From positions 386,309 through 446,611 of the forward strand of contig WELA01008917.1 of NCBI GenBank assembly GCA_009602735.1: 60,303 nucleotides of DNA. The letters run 5' to 3'. The stretch is from Mesotaenium endlicherianum. Its lineage: Eukaryota > Streptophyta > Zygnematophyceae > Zygnematales > Mesotaeniaceae. A model generated the notes under the pieces. The model saw only the letters and a list, made by a program, of their open reading frames with translations, did not search any database and was not told the origin of the DNA. Position numbers and translations under genes: made by a program. Within the stretch, counting starts at the first letter, position 1. Each line of letters begins with the position of its first letter. This document shows positions 12,523 to 24,628 of this stretch, in pieces.

Positions 12523-12858
12523 ATGCCAATCATATCGTTTGAATTTGGATCCATTTGCTTGCTTTCAGGAAACACCATGGTCCAAGCTTTCTCGCTCCAA
12601 TGGTTTCAGGAATGGCACGAGCGGTTCAAATCACACAACAGTGCCATCACGCATGTATTTTGACGAGATTGACATGTACCATCCTGACTGTCGTTAGCGT
12701 GACCTCAAATGCCCACCCATATTCACGAGATGCACGCGAAGTGCCGCCCAGTTTTACGACAATGACGAGATGATGGAACTGCAATGTGATGACGACATGA
12801 ACTTGCAAAGTGCGACGAGTAAAGTTCGTTGATCCTGCATCTCAGAACTTTTGTGCTT
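12523..12858. other. Short unannotated stretch between the foldback element and element A
   Basis: ORFs of about 60-70 codons are present, with no recognisable domain. No target-site duplication matching the other end of element A was found here. Confidence 0.5.
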
Positions 12859-13625
12859 TGTCATGATTTATTAAGTCGAGGTTGACGTACAAAACCAAGC
12901 TCTACGTGTGTGAGCAATCAACCTAGGAAGACCAACTTTGCATTGACTTTACGCATCCATATGTTGACCTTCTCTAGATTTCTGAGTCACCAAAGTGTAG
13001 CGCGTCGAAGCATCTTCCGAATGGCACCGATTTCGCGTCATTTGGTTAATTATCGAGCGAGATAGACGCGATCTAGTCCGCACTCCTTTCGGCACCTAGC
13101 GGAACCACACCAAATGGCCAACTTGTGACTCCATGCACCCATAGGTGACAATGTTTACTATTCGTGACTCCAAGGACCCCTAGCTTTGTGCGCACAAATC
13201 TGCGAGCCCTTTAGACTACATAAGTCTTGCATTTCCATAGTATAAATGCATCATTGAGGCTATAACTTGGAGACTGCATCACCTACTCCTAGAGGAAGCT
13301 TCCTCAAGTTCCAGATTCACTTTTGAGGCGCTATCTAGGTAGAACTACCCAAGGTAAGCTCCACCAATGAGAGACACTTAACATATTTTACGTGCTTTGC
13401 TTTGATTGGTTTGAGTTATGCTTAGCCTATAGGAGTGCTAGTACATGCCTTGTACACATTAGTGGACATAGGAGAGCCTCCTAGAGTGACTACATGCATT
13501 GGATCCGCCGCACACGACGCCGGGTTTCCAGGAGTATAAGTGCTAGAGATGTCCCTAGAGGAACATCTTCTTAGAAGTTCCATTATGCCAGTTGTAAGTC
13601 TCAGAGATCATCAGTAAAGCTTACA
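12859..13625 (+). repeat. Element A 5' LTR
   Basis: It runs from TGTCATG to AAAGCTTACA and matches 39976-40741. The boundaries are where the two copies stop matching each other. A TATA-like stretch (AGTATAAATGCATC, about 13239-13252) may be the promoter core. No standard tRNA primer-binding site follows. Confidence 0.88.
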
Positions 13626-13647
13626 CTATTATCTCTTTTGTTTTCAG
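13594..13647 (+). promoter_or_regulatory. Possible leader intron spanning the LTR edge
   Basis: A GTAAGT donor-like site at 13594-13599 lies inside the LTR end. A pyrimidine-rich TTTTGTTTTCAG acceptor-like site ends at 13647. Both are kept in the remnant across 40741 and 47695. Splicing of the element leader is inferred from the motifs only. Confidence 0.35.
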
Positions 13648-13919
13648 GACCACTTAGTCTCTCTCTTGTGAAGAGCAAGTCTCGCTGGCTTCCAGTCACT
13701 AGAAGAACTTCACAAGTGGTGAGCAAAGTCACAGCTTATACTCCCTGCCATAGGACTAATCTTGAAGATCATGATGTGCTTCCAGTGATCTTTTGGGCAA
13801 GACTTCATTAGTTGTTTTCCTACCATTTTACAGTCTTGAGGTGCTCACTCTGGAGAGTACACACTCCTTACTTCTAAAAAGACCTCTCTTTGCCTGCACG
13901 CAATTAGAATCTTCAGCGT

Positions 13920-14213
13920 ATGCCTACCCGTAGTGGGCGTGCTTACCAGCCTTACTACGAAAGGGTTAGTGGAGAAGACTCAGACTCCGATCTCAGTACT
14001 GTCACTGAACCCTCTGAAGGAGAGCAGTCGGCACTCGTACGTCCGGTGATTGTCCCTGAGCCATCTTCCCAGTGGGCTCACCACGAACCCTGGTATCCAT
14101 GGCAGGTAACCACGAGGTCAAGGCTGACAGGTCCTCCCTCTTCCGCTTCAGCGGCAGATCAGGAACCTGTGATCTGGACGACACGATCTCAGAGTTCAAG
14201 GCTGAGTTCGTGA
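13920..14213 (+). pseudogene. Element A N-terminal leader ORF (copy 1)
   Basis: A 97-codon ORF starts MPTRSGRAYQ and is acidic and Ser-rich. It overlaps gag in a different frame. It may be the original gag N-terminus displaced by a frameshift or by a splice at the GGCAG/GTAACC site near 14106. Identical copy at 19012-19305 and a truncated copy at 24492-24743. Confidence 0.45.
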
Positions 14214-15398
14214 CCGCGAGGCTTAAGTCGCCCGCGCTCACTAAGCGCGACGTGTTCTATACGCTCATGCGCTATCTCCTCTACGAGGCCCGTGACACAT
14301 TCTGTGAGAAGGGTGACGAGATCTACGCACGCACAGAACCTGTGGGGGAACCCCCAGTGGAGACCCTCCTCGCTGATCCGGTCAAAGCCTTTTGGGACGT
14401 CCTCAGGAAGGAGTTCCAGGCCGCGACCAAAGAGAAGGTGTACGAGCTGCACCACTTCTTCCGCCGCAAGAACGAGACGATCCGCATGATGTACCGCCGC
14501 TTGACGCACCTTTGCCAAGACGTTGGCATCGTCACTAAGGGGGAGGCAGCGGAGATCTTCTTGCGCGCTGTAGAGCCACGTTTGAGGGAGCGAGCCATGG
14601 CTCCTCTCATCTACCACATCGGCTCAGAGTACTCGCTGGAGGACGCTCACCTCTCAGTCGAGAAGCAGAGCTTGGCCGTCGCACGGAGCAACATTAGCGA
14701 CCGTGTAGGCCTCGCATCCACGGGCGTACGCCAGGAGGTCTTTGGTGCTGCCATCCACGACAATGCGCCCAGCTCCGGCTCGCCAGCCCCAGCAGCAGCA
14801 GCAGCCCCAGCCCTCTCAGCTGTCCGAACAGACCCAGCAGCGCGGGGCTCCGCGTGGCCGCATTTCCATGGCCGCCACGACAAGCGACCCATGTTGGTCT
14901 TGCGAGAAGATGGGCCACTCACGCCAGAACTGCACTGTTGTGCAGAATGGCAAGCTCGGTGACTGTACCTACTGTGGCAAGGCCGGCCATCTGCAGATCG
15001 TATGCCTGCACAAGAAGCGCGACGTCGAGAACGGACGCGCTTGTGACGGCCCTGCGTCCGCAACAGGACTTCGGGGCATGCGTAACCCTTGCACGGGTGG
15101 ACGCCCCTCGATGACGGCAGCGACGGCCACGATGGACGCCGCACTGACTCCCAGAGTTGATTACTACAGTTTTGACGACGTCAGCGACGCCCTCGTAGAG
15201 GCCAATGTCGAGATCGCCAGACTCCGTGGTCTCGTCGCCACCGACAATTACGACGCGTGCGGAGCCCTCTTCACACGCGTCCCGCCGTTCAACGCTCCTG
15301 CTCCGACAGCTGGCGTCTGCGCAGCTCCTGCGCACATTCACGACGCCAACACGTGGCAGCCCTGGAGGCTGGCACCTGGCGCTACAGCAGCGCTGTAG
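14099..15398 (+). pseudogene. gag: Element A gag with nucleocapsid (copy 1, frameshifted)
   Basis: The ATG at 14099 has a strong CCATGG context. The capsid-like region holds an LHHFFRRKNETIRMMYRRLT segment typical of retrotransposon gag helices. Near 14742 coding shifts +1. A Gln/Pro tract then leads to two CCHC knuckles, CWSCEKMGHSRQNC and CTYCGKAGHLQIVC, both with complete C-x2-C-x4-H-x4-C ligands. A TAG at 15396 ends the frame, but the same frame continues open beyond it. In an active element Gag would package the RNA. The shift could be programmed frameshifting or decay; it is identical in every copy. Confidence 0.8.
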
Positions 15399-17484
15399 CC
15401 TCGCACGCGCCCGCCACTCAACAAAGCTACGGCGACCAGTGCCGCAGACGTCTGCGCAGACGCTTCTGCCAGACCTGCGCACTCTGCGCTGATGTCCGTC
15501 AGCAGCCGCTGCACTCGTCCGGTCAGGCTGCCAAATGGCAGGCTGCAGGCTCACACGGTCCTGCTACCCTGCGTCACGGACGCTGCAGCTCCCGACGCGC
15601 CCCTTGACGGTCCGGCACACACGCCAGCATAGCCGCAGGCTCCAGCAGCCCCTCTGGCCTGTGCCGCCCTGCTGACGCCAGCAGTGCTTTCGGCAGTCTG
15701 CGCAGCGACAGCTGTCGCGACGGGGCGCGCGCTCGGCAGCTGAGTACCACAATTGCAGCACACACGGCTGCAGCGCCCCTCGCTCTACGTGTCGCAAGCC
15801 CGGGCGCAGACCTATGCACCAGCCGGCAACGTCAAGATGATCGCCCCCTGCTGGCTGCTGCAAGCAGCAGGGTCCAGCAGGCGCCGACACTTGCCATGTG
15901 TCCGGCAGGCCGTGCCGCTCCCGTCGTCAATCACGCGCACACTTGCGCTCTCACGCGTACGCTCACGCCGCACACGGTGGCGCGAGGCTTGCCGGGCAGC
16001 CAGCTACGGGACCGTAGCTCGACAGCCACAGCAGCAGCTGCGCACACGTCCTTCCACGTGGCGCGCGCACGCAGCCCGGCACGGCCAGCGCAGATCCGGC
16101 GGCCGTAATTGCTATTCCTAGTCAAGGGGGGGCATCCCTGACTACGCTGTGCGGCCAGACCGCCGGGCGGAGCGCCGATGGCACGATCACGGTCGCGCAA
16201 AGCTAGAGCTTAAACCCTGGCTGCACACAAAACCCCCGCGCCGACGCAATTCGTGCTACGGGGGCCTCGGCATACGCACGCGCCAGGGGGAGGGCGTCAC
16301 GAGCGGCCCCCGAGGCAGCCGACACGGACCTTGATGTCAGACTGGCCACGCGCTCCCGCAACCCCAGGGGCAATTGGGAGGCACCACTTGGCAGCCTCCC
16401 AGCAACCGCACCTTCGCCAGTCCTAGCGGCCGCGCTAGCAGCCGTCGCACCTGACGCGTGCGCGGCTGGCGAGACTTTGCCTCACGGCAGCTGCACACCT
16501 GCGCATGCCTGCACACGCCCCCACACGTCGCACACCGCACTGCGAGGCTCGCTCAGCAGCCAGCCACGCGACCACCTCACGGCAGCCACGTCAGCTGCTG
16601 CGTACAGCAGCTGCACACACGTGCCGCCATTTGGCACGCGCACGCAGTCCGGTCCAGCCAGCGCAAATCTGGCAGCCGCGACTATCATCCCGAGTCAGGG
16701 GGCGACATCTTCGGTTGCGCTGTGCGGTCGCATCTCCGTTCAGAACTGTGACGGCGCGCACACGGCTGCGCACAACCAGGGCTTAAACCCTGGCTGCGCA
16801 CAAAAACCTCACTCCTACGCGATAAGCGTGGCGAGGGTCCCGGCGAGCGCGCGCCCTACCTGGAGGGCGCCACATGCCTTGCTTGAGGCAGCCAATACTG
16901 ACACCGGCCCCGGTGGGGCGATGCGACCTGGCAGGCCCAGCGGCGTCCTCGAAGCGCCACTTGTCAGCCTGCCAGCAGCCAAAGCGCCTGCGCCCGAAGC
17001 GGCGCTGGCATTCGCAGCCGCTCCGACGGAGGCACCAGCGTTCGCCAAGGTGCCAGTTGCAGGAGGACCCGAGCCAGCGCATCTCACGGCGCCAGTACCA
17101 GGTGGGCCAGCGCCACCTGGCGGCCTTCCGGTCGCCAACGCAGCGCCAGCACCGACAGTTGAGCCAGGCGCGCCAGCGCCGAGCACGCCAGCGCCAGGTG
17201 CGTCCTCGCTGGGAGCACCAGCGCTAGGTACGCCAGCGCCAGGTGTGCCAGCCGCTCGTTTATTGGCTGTACCAGCGGCTGCGCCTGCTGTTGCAGCCGC
17301 GCGCGGCCCCATTCTAGCCTGCTGCGCACGCACAGTGCCACTTGGAGGCCGCACAGCAGACGGCAGCGCACGGTGCAAGCACGCTTTGGTGGCAGCCGGA
17401 CGCCCAGCGGTGGCACAGAAGCGCGCCGGGCCGGATTAGGGGCGTCGCACGGAGGAGGCGCCGCGTCTGCCCCGCTCATTCCGC
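15399..17484 (+). other. Element A Ala/Pro-rich linker with internal duplication (copy 1)
   Basis: About 2.1 kb of GC-rich sequence without a known domain lies between nucleocapsid and protease. The later part encodes Ala/Pro-rich repeats (for example GAPAPSTPAPGASSLGAPAL). A block around 15950-16440 recurs, diverged, around 16500-17010. The landmark GCTTAAACCCTGGCTG occurs at 16208 and 16781, a period of 573 bp. In-frame TAGs lie at 15630, 16119 and 17437 and a TGA at 15741. It was probably once a coding linker in the Gag-Pol polyprotein. Confidence 0.55.
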
Positions 17485-18232
17485 GTGATGGACACGCCAG
17501 CAGCGCCAGCGGCCTTCGCGCCTCACGCGATGTCCTCGCCGATGACCACGGTGCAGCTCAGCGCCGAGGTCATCTCGCTGGCGCTTCACTGCATGCCCGC
17601 AATCTCCTTTGCGGAGCTCGGCGTGTCGATGGAGGCCACACGGCAGGCGACCCAGCTACTGCTCCAGTCGCGCAGGGCCAGCCAGCGCGCCTCTGACGGC
17701 AGGCCAGCGTCAGACGCGGCAGCCGCGGTGCTCTCCGCACCCGCACGACCTGCGCATGAGCGCAAGATGATCAGCACGCCTAGCGCTGCGTTTTTGGATA
17801 ATTCGCAGGGCATCGTGCTGGTCAACGTGCAGGCCCCGTAGCGCATCATGTTTGACATTGACGCCCAGCCAGTCCTCATCAGCCTGCGCTACTTCCGCCA
17901 GCTGGGCCTCTCGTCAGCCGACCTAGAGGATTCGCCAACGCGGATCAACACCGCGGCCGGCACGTCCGAGACCGTCACCGGGCGCACACGGCTAGCCCTT
18001 TGCTTCACCTTTTGGCCCGGCACTCCGGATGAGACGACTATCCACCGGCATGCGTTGGTCACTCGCTCCGAGACCTCTGACGTGCTCCTTGGCCAAGACG
18101 TTCTCTTTCCTATTGGCGCCGCAGTGGATAACTGGGTGGAGCGGGTCTTCTATCGACCCGACTTGCAGTCAGGGGGGACCCGCACTGCATCCGTGCCACT
18201 TGACATCTTGGATCGTCGCTCAGCTGAGTCCG
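17485..18232 (+). pseudogene. Element A retropepsin region (copy 1, cut at the 'n' join)
   Basis: Same sequence as 33107-34198 but truncated at the single n (18233). See the 33107 entry for the domain description. Confidence 0.75.
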
Positions 18233-19190
18233 NTAGGTGACAATGTTTACTATTCGTGACTCCAAGGACCCCTAGCTTTGTGCGCACAAATCTGCGAGCC
18301 CTTTAGACTACATAAGTCTTGCATTTCCATAGTATAAATGCATCATTGAGGCTATAACTTGGAGACTGCATCACCTACTCCTAGAGGAAGCTTCCTCAAG
18401 TTCCAGATTCACTTTTGAGGCGCTATCTAGGTAGAACTACCCAAGGTAAGCTCCACCAATGAGAGACACTTAACATATTTTACGTGCTTTGCTTTGATTG
18501 GTTTGAGTTATGCTTAGCCTATAGGAGTGCTAGTACATGCCTTGTACACATTAGTGGACATAGGAGAGCCTCCTAGAGTGACTACATGCATTGGATCCGC
18601 CGCACACGACGCCGGGTTTCCAGGAGTATAAGTGCTAGAGATGTCCCTAGAGGAACATCTTCTTAGAAGTTCCATTATGCCAGTTGTAAGTCTCAGAGAT
18701 CATCAGTAAAGCTTACACTATTATCTCTTTTGTTTTCAGGACCACTTAGTCTCTCTCTTGTGAAGAGCAAGTCTCGCTGGCTTCCAGTCACTAGAAGAAC
18801 TTCACAAGTGGTGAGCAAAGTCACAGCTTATACTCCCTGCCATAGGACTAATCTTGAAGATCATGATGTGCTTCCAGTGATCTTTTGGGCAAGACTTCAT
18901 TAGTTGTTTTCCTACCATTTTACAGTCTTGAGGTGCTCACTCTGGAGAGTACACACTCCTTACTTCTAAAAAGACCTCTCTTTGCCTGCACGCAATTAGA
19001 ATCTTCAGCGTATGCCTACCCGTAGTGGGCGTGCTTACCAGCCTTACTACGAAAGGGTTAGTGGAGAAGACTCAGACTCCGATCTCAGTACTGTCACTGA
19101 ACCCTCTGAAGGAGAGCAGTCGGCACTCGTACGTCCGGTGATTGTCCCTGAGCCATCTTCCCAGTGGGCTCACCACGAACCCTGGTATCC

Positions 19191-20490
19191 ATGGCAGGTA
19201 ACCACGAGGTCAAGGCTGACAGGTCCTCCCTCTTCCGCTTCAGCGGCAGATCAGGAACCTGTGATCTGGACGACACGATCTCAGAGTTCAAGGCTGAGTT
19301 CGTGACCGCGAGGCTTAAGTCGCCCGCGCTCACTAAGCGCGACGTGTTCTATACGCTCATGCGCTATCTCCTCTACGAGGCCCGTGACACATTCTGTGAG
19401 AAGGGTGACGAGATCTACGCACGCACAGAACCTGTGGGGGAACCCCCAGTGGAGACCCTCCTCGCTGATCCGGTCAAAGCCTTTTGGGACGTCCTCAGGA
19501 AGGAGTTCCAGGCCGCGACCAAAGAGAAGGTGTACGAGCTGCACCACTTCTTCCGCCGCAAGAACGAGACGATCCGCATGATGTACCGCCGCTTGACGCA
19601 CCTTTGCCAAGACGTTGGCATCGTCACTAAGGGGGAGGCAGCGGAGATCTTCTTGCGCGCTGTAGAGCCACGTTTGAGGGAGCGAGCCATGGCTCCTCTC
19701 ATCTACCACATCGGCTCAGAGTACTCGCTGGAGGACGCTCACCTCTCAGTCGAGAAGCAGAGCTTGGCCGTCGCACGGAGCAACATTAGCGACCGTGTAG
19801 GCCTCGCATCCACGGGCGTACGCCAGGAGGTCTTTGGTGCTGCCATCCACGACAATGCGCCCAGCTCCGGCTCGCCAGCCCCAGCAGCAGCAGCAGCCCC
19901 AGCCCTCTCAGCTGTCCGAACAGACCCAGCAGCGCGGGGCTCCGCGTGGCCGCATTTCCATGGCCGCCACGACAAGCGACCCATGTTGGTCTTGCGAGAA
20001 GATGGGCCACTCACGCCAGAACTGCACTGTTGTGCAGAATGGCAAGCTCGGTGACTGTACCTACTGTGGCAAGGCCGGCCATCTGCAGATCGTATGCCTG
20101 CACAAGAAGCGCGACGTCGAGAACGGACGCGCTTGTGACGGCCCTGCGTCCGCAACAGGACTTCGGGGCATGCGTAACCCTTGCACGGGTGGACGCCCCT
20201 CGATGACGGCAGCGACGGCCACGATGGACGCCGCACTGACTCCCAGAGTTGATTACTACAGTTTTGACGACGTCAGCGACGCCCTCGTAGAGGCCAATGT
20301 CGAGATCGCCAGACTCCGTGGTCTCGTCGCCACCGACAATTACGACGCGTGCGGAGCCCTCTTCACACGCGTCCCGCCGTTCAACGCTCCTGCTCCGACA
20401 GCTGGCGTCTGCGCAGCTCCTGCGCACATTCACGACGCCAACACGTGGCAGCCCTGGAGGCTGGCACCTGGCGCTACAGCAGCGCTGTAG
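19191..20490 (+). pseudogene. gag: Element A gag, copy 2
   Basis: Identical translation to 14099-15398, including the frameshift near the Gln/Pro tract, both CCHC knuckles and the terminal TAG. Confidence 0.75.
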
Positions 20491-22576
20491 CCTCGCACGC
20501 GCCCGCCACTCAACAAAGCTACGGCGACCAGTGCCGCAGACGTCTGCGCAGACGCTTCTGCCAGACCTGCGCACTCTGCGCTGATGTCCGTCAGCAGCCG
20601 CTGCACTCGTCCGGTCAGGCTGCCAAATGGCAGGCTGCAGGCTCACACGGTCCTGCTACCCTGCGTCACGGACGCTGCAGCTCCCGACGCGCCCCTTGAC
20701 GGTCCGGCACACACGCCAGCATAGCCGCAGGCTCCAGCAGCCCCTCTGGCCTGTGCCGCCCTGCTGACGCCAGCAGTGCTTTCGGCAGTCTGCGCAGCGA
20801 CAGCTGTCGCGACGGGGCGCGCGCTCGGCAGCTGAGTACCACAATTGCAGCACACACGGCTGCAGCGCCCCTCGCTCTACGTGTCGCAAGCCCGGGCGCA
20901 GACCTATGCACCAGCCGGCAACGTCAAGATGATCGCCCCCTGCTGGCTGCTGCAAGCAGCAGGGTCCAGCAGGCGCCGACACTTGCCATGTGTCCGGCAG
21001 GCCGTGCCGCTCCCGTCGTCAATCACGCGCACACTTGCGCTCTCACGCGTACGCTCACGCCGCACACGGTGGCGCGAGGCTTGCCGGGCAGCCAGCTACG
21101 GGACCGTAGCTCGACAGCCACAGCAGCAGCTGCGCACACGTCCTTCCACGTGGCGCGCGCACGCAGCCCGGCACGGCCAGCGCAGATCCGGCGGCCGTAA
21201 TTGCTATTCCTAGTCAAGGGGGGGCATCCCTGACTACGCTGTGCGGCCAGACCGCCGGGCGGAGCGCCGATGGCACGATCACGGTCGCGCAAAGCTAGAG
21301 CTTAAACCCTGGCTGCACACAAAACCCCCGCGCCGACGCAATTCGTGCTACGGGGGCCTCGGCATACGCACGCGCCAGGGGGAGGGCGTCACGAGCGGCC
21401 CCCGAGGCAGCCGACACGGACCTTGATGTCAGACTGGCCACGCGCTCCCGCAACCCCAGGGGCAATTGGGAGGCACCACTTGGCAGCCTCCCAGCAACCG
21501 CACCTTCGCCAGTCCTAGCGGCCGCGCTAGCAGCCGTCGCACCTGACGCGTGCGCGGCTGGCGAGACTTTGCCTCACGGCAGCTGCACACCTGCGCATGC
21601 CTGCACACGCCCCCACACGTCGCACACCGCACTGCGAGGCTCGCTCAGCAGCCAGCCACGCGACCACCTCACGGCAGCCACGTCAGCTGCTGCGTACAGC
21701 AGCTGCACACACGTGCCGCCATTTGGCACGCGCACGCAGTCCGGTCCAGCCAGCGCAAATCTGGCAGCCGCGACTATCATCCCGAGTCAGGGGGCGACAT
21801 CTTCGGTTGCGCTGTGCGGTCGCATCTCCGTTCAGAACTGTGACGGCGCGCACACGGCTGCGCACAACCAGGGCTTAAACCCTGGCTGCGCACAAAAACC
21901 TCACTCCTACGCGATAAGCGTGGCGAGGGTCCCGGCGAGCGCGCGCCCTACCTGGAGGGCGCCACATGCCTTGCTTGAGGCAGCCAATACTGACACCGGC
22001 CCCGGTGGGGCGATGCGACCTGGCAGGCCCAGCGGCGTCCTCGAAGCGCCACTTGTCAGCCTGCCAGCAGCCAAAGCGCCTGCGCCCGAAGCGGCGCTGG
22101 CATTCGCAGCCGCTCCGACGGAGGCACCAGCGTTCGCCAAGGTGCCAGTTGCAGGAGGACCCGAGCCAGCGCATCTCACGGCGCCAGTACCAGGTGGGCC
22201 AGCGCCACCTGGCGGCCTTCCGGTCGCCAACGCAGCGCCAGCACCGACAGTTGAGCCAGGCGCGCCAGCGCCGAGCACGCCAGCGCCAGGTGCGTCCTCG
22301 CTGGGAGCACCAGCGCTAGGTACGCCAGCGCCAGGTGTGCCAGCCGCTCGTTTATTGGCTGTACCAGCGGCTGCGCCTGCTGTTGCAGCCGCGCGCGGCC
22401 CCATTCTAGCCTGCTGCGCACGCACAGTGCCACTTGGAGGCCGCACAGCAGACGGCAGCGCACGGTGCAAGCACGCTTTGGTGGCAGCCGGACGCCCAGC
22501 GGTGGCACAGAAGCGCGCCGGGCCGGATTAGGGGCGTCGCACGGAGGAGGCGCCGCGTCTGCCCCGCTCATTCCGC

Positions 22577-23668
22577 GTGATGGACACGCCAGCAGCGCCA
22601 GCGGCCTTCGCGCCTCACGCGATGTCCTCGCCGATGACCACGGTGCAGCTCAGCGCCGAGGTCATCTCGCTGGCGCTTCACTGCATGCCCGCAATCTCCT
22701 TTGCGGAGCTCGGCGTGTCGATGGAGGCCACACGGCAGGCGACCCAGCTACTGCTCCAGTCGCGCAGGGCCAGCCAGCGCGCCTCTGACGGCAGGCCAGC
22801 GTCAGACGCGGCAGCCGCGGTGCTCTCCGCACCCGCACGACCTGCGCATGAGCGCAAGATGATCAGCACGCCTAGCGCTGCGTTTTTGGATAATTCGCAG
22901 GGCATCGTGCTGGTCAACGTGCAGGCCCCGTAGCGCATCATGTTTGACATTGACGCCCAGCCAGTCCTCATCAGCCTGCGCTACTTCCGCCAGCTGGGCC
23001 TCTCGTCAGCCGACCTAGAGGATTCGCCAACGCGGATCAACACCGCGGCCGGCACGTCCGAGACCGTCACCGGGCGCACACGGCTAGCCCTTTGCTTCAC
23101 CTTTTGGCCCGGCACTCCGGATGAGACGACTATCCACCGGCATGCGTTGGTCACTCGCTCCGAGACCTCTGACGTGCTCCTTGGCCAAGACGTTCTCTTT
23201 CCTATTGGCGCCGCAGTGGATAACTGGGTGGAGCGGGTCTTCTATCGACCCGACTTGCAGTCAGGGGGGACCCGCACTGCATCCGTGCCACTTGACATCT
23301 TGGATCGTCGCTCAGCTGAGTCCGCCCTCTACGGCCTCATGGCGCTGGACGACGATCGGTCTGTGGTTCAAACCAATAAGGGGGGAGCCGAGGATGACGA
23401 GGTCTCCGTCGGCGCCGACTTACTGGAGACGCAGGAGGAGGATCCTGAGCTGTCTGGTGCCGAGCTCCTCCTCACAACTCAGGAGCAGGCTGACGCTCGG
23501 GCCGCACAAGCCAGAGAGACAGTGCGGATCCACGCCGCGCATAACGCCATGATGCGTCAGATGGCGGCAGACGCCGGCGAGGCACACGCCATTGTCACGG
23601 CTGCCCTTACTGCTGCAGCGCACGCTCATGACGCAGCAACAGCCGCAACAGCCATACCTAGGCCTTAG
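22577..23668 (+). pseudogene. Element A retropepsin region, copy 2
   Basis: Identical to 33107-34198, with the TAGs at the equivalent positions and the same DID in place of the DTG-type active site. The following open stretch is cut by the n at 23947. Confidence 0.75.
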
Positions 23669-23947
23669 CCTCCTGCGACGAGCGGACCCTCCTCGAGATC
23701 ACACGTCCGCGTACGGCATGACGTGCCTGTGGGGGTCGCCATCCAGTACCGCATGGCATCCCAGTCGCCCTCACCCGCACCGTCGCACAGGACAGGCAAC
23801 TCGTGGCCACGCACTACCACGTCTGAGGATGAGGCCATGAGGCAGGCAACGTTCCTAGGCAGGTCCAACGACGCGTCATTGAGCAGCAAGGAGGAGGAGT
23901 GGCAGGAGTGGTCCCAGGAGGCCGCAGAGGAGCCCGCAGCCCAGCCN

Positions 23948-24318
23948 TTGTAAGTCTCAGAGATCATCAGTAAAGCTTACACTATTATCTCTTTTGTTTT
24001 CAGGACCACTTAGTCTCTCTCTTGTGAAGAGCAAGTCTCGCTGGCTTCCAGTCACTAGAAGAACTTCACAAGTGGTGAGCAAAGTCACAGCTTATACTCC
24101 CTGCCATAGGACTAATCTTGAAGATCATGATGTGCTTCCAGTGATCTTTTGGGCAAGACTTCATTAGTTGTTTTCCTACCATTTTACAGTCTTGAGGTGC
24201 TCACTCTGGAGAGTACACACTCCTTACTTCTAAAAAGACCTCTCTTTGCCTGCACGCAATTAGAATCTTCAGCGTATGCCTACCCGTAGTGGGCGTGCTT
24301 ACCAGCCTTACTACGAAA
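23948..24318 (+). repeat. Duplicate segment 3 of element A (LTR end, leader, ORF start)
   Basis: 371 bases matching 13592-13962, bounded by single n characters on both sides. Confidence 0.9.
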
Positions 24319-24319
24319 N

Positions 24320-24490
24320 TGCGTCCGATGCCAGCCTACAGGGCCTCCCGGCTTCAGTTCTCTCTCACACGAGACTACGGCCAATCCCTTGTTGAGCCCA
24401 TCCAAGCGCCGGCGGGCCTAGTCGTCCGATACAGCACGACTGTTTGACCAGCAACGAGTGCCGTGACGTCACGCACTTGTTCGCTGGCAA
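24320..24490 (+). repeat. Duplicate segment 4 of element A (post-protease fragment)
   Basis: 171 bases matching 29419-29589. They are out of order, between LTR/leader and gag sequence, with single n characters on each side. Confidence 0.9.
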
Positions 24491-24628
24491 NAGGGTTAGT
24501 GGAGAAGACTCAGACTCCGATCTCAGTACTGTCACTGAACCCTCTGAAGGAGAGCAGTCGGCACTCGTACGTCCGGTGATTGTCCCTGAGCCATCTTCCC
24601 AGTGGGCTCACCACGAACCCTGGTATCC

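Larger units (their letters stand above)
18234..23946 (+). repeat. Duplicate segment 2 of element A (matches 13142 onward)
   Basis: Begins inside the LTR sequence and repeats 13142-18232 at an offset of 5,092, then runs on to 23946, where a single n follows. It contains gag copy 2 (19191-20490), the linker and protease copy 2 (22577-23668). Predicted proteins are identical to copy 1. Probably an assembly duplication. Confidence 0.9.

Noticed and set aside
12854..12858. Target-site duplication for element A
   Set aside because: The five bases before the 5' LTR do not match those after the 3' LTR or after the remnant at 48082.
15551..17479. Overlapping ORFs on both strands in the Ala/Pro linker
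   Set aside because: Low-complexity GC-rich DNA keeps several frames open by chance; only the direct frames contiguous with gag and protease were considered.
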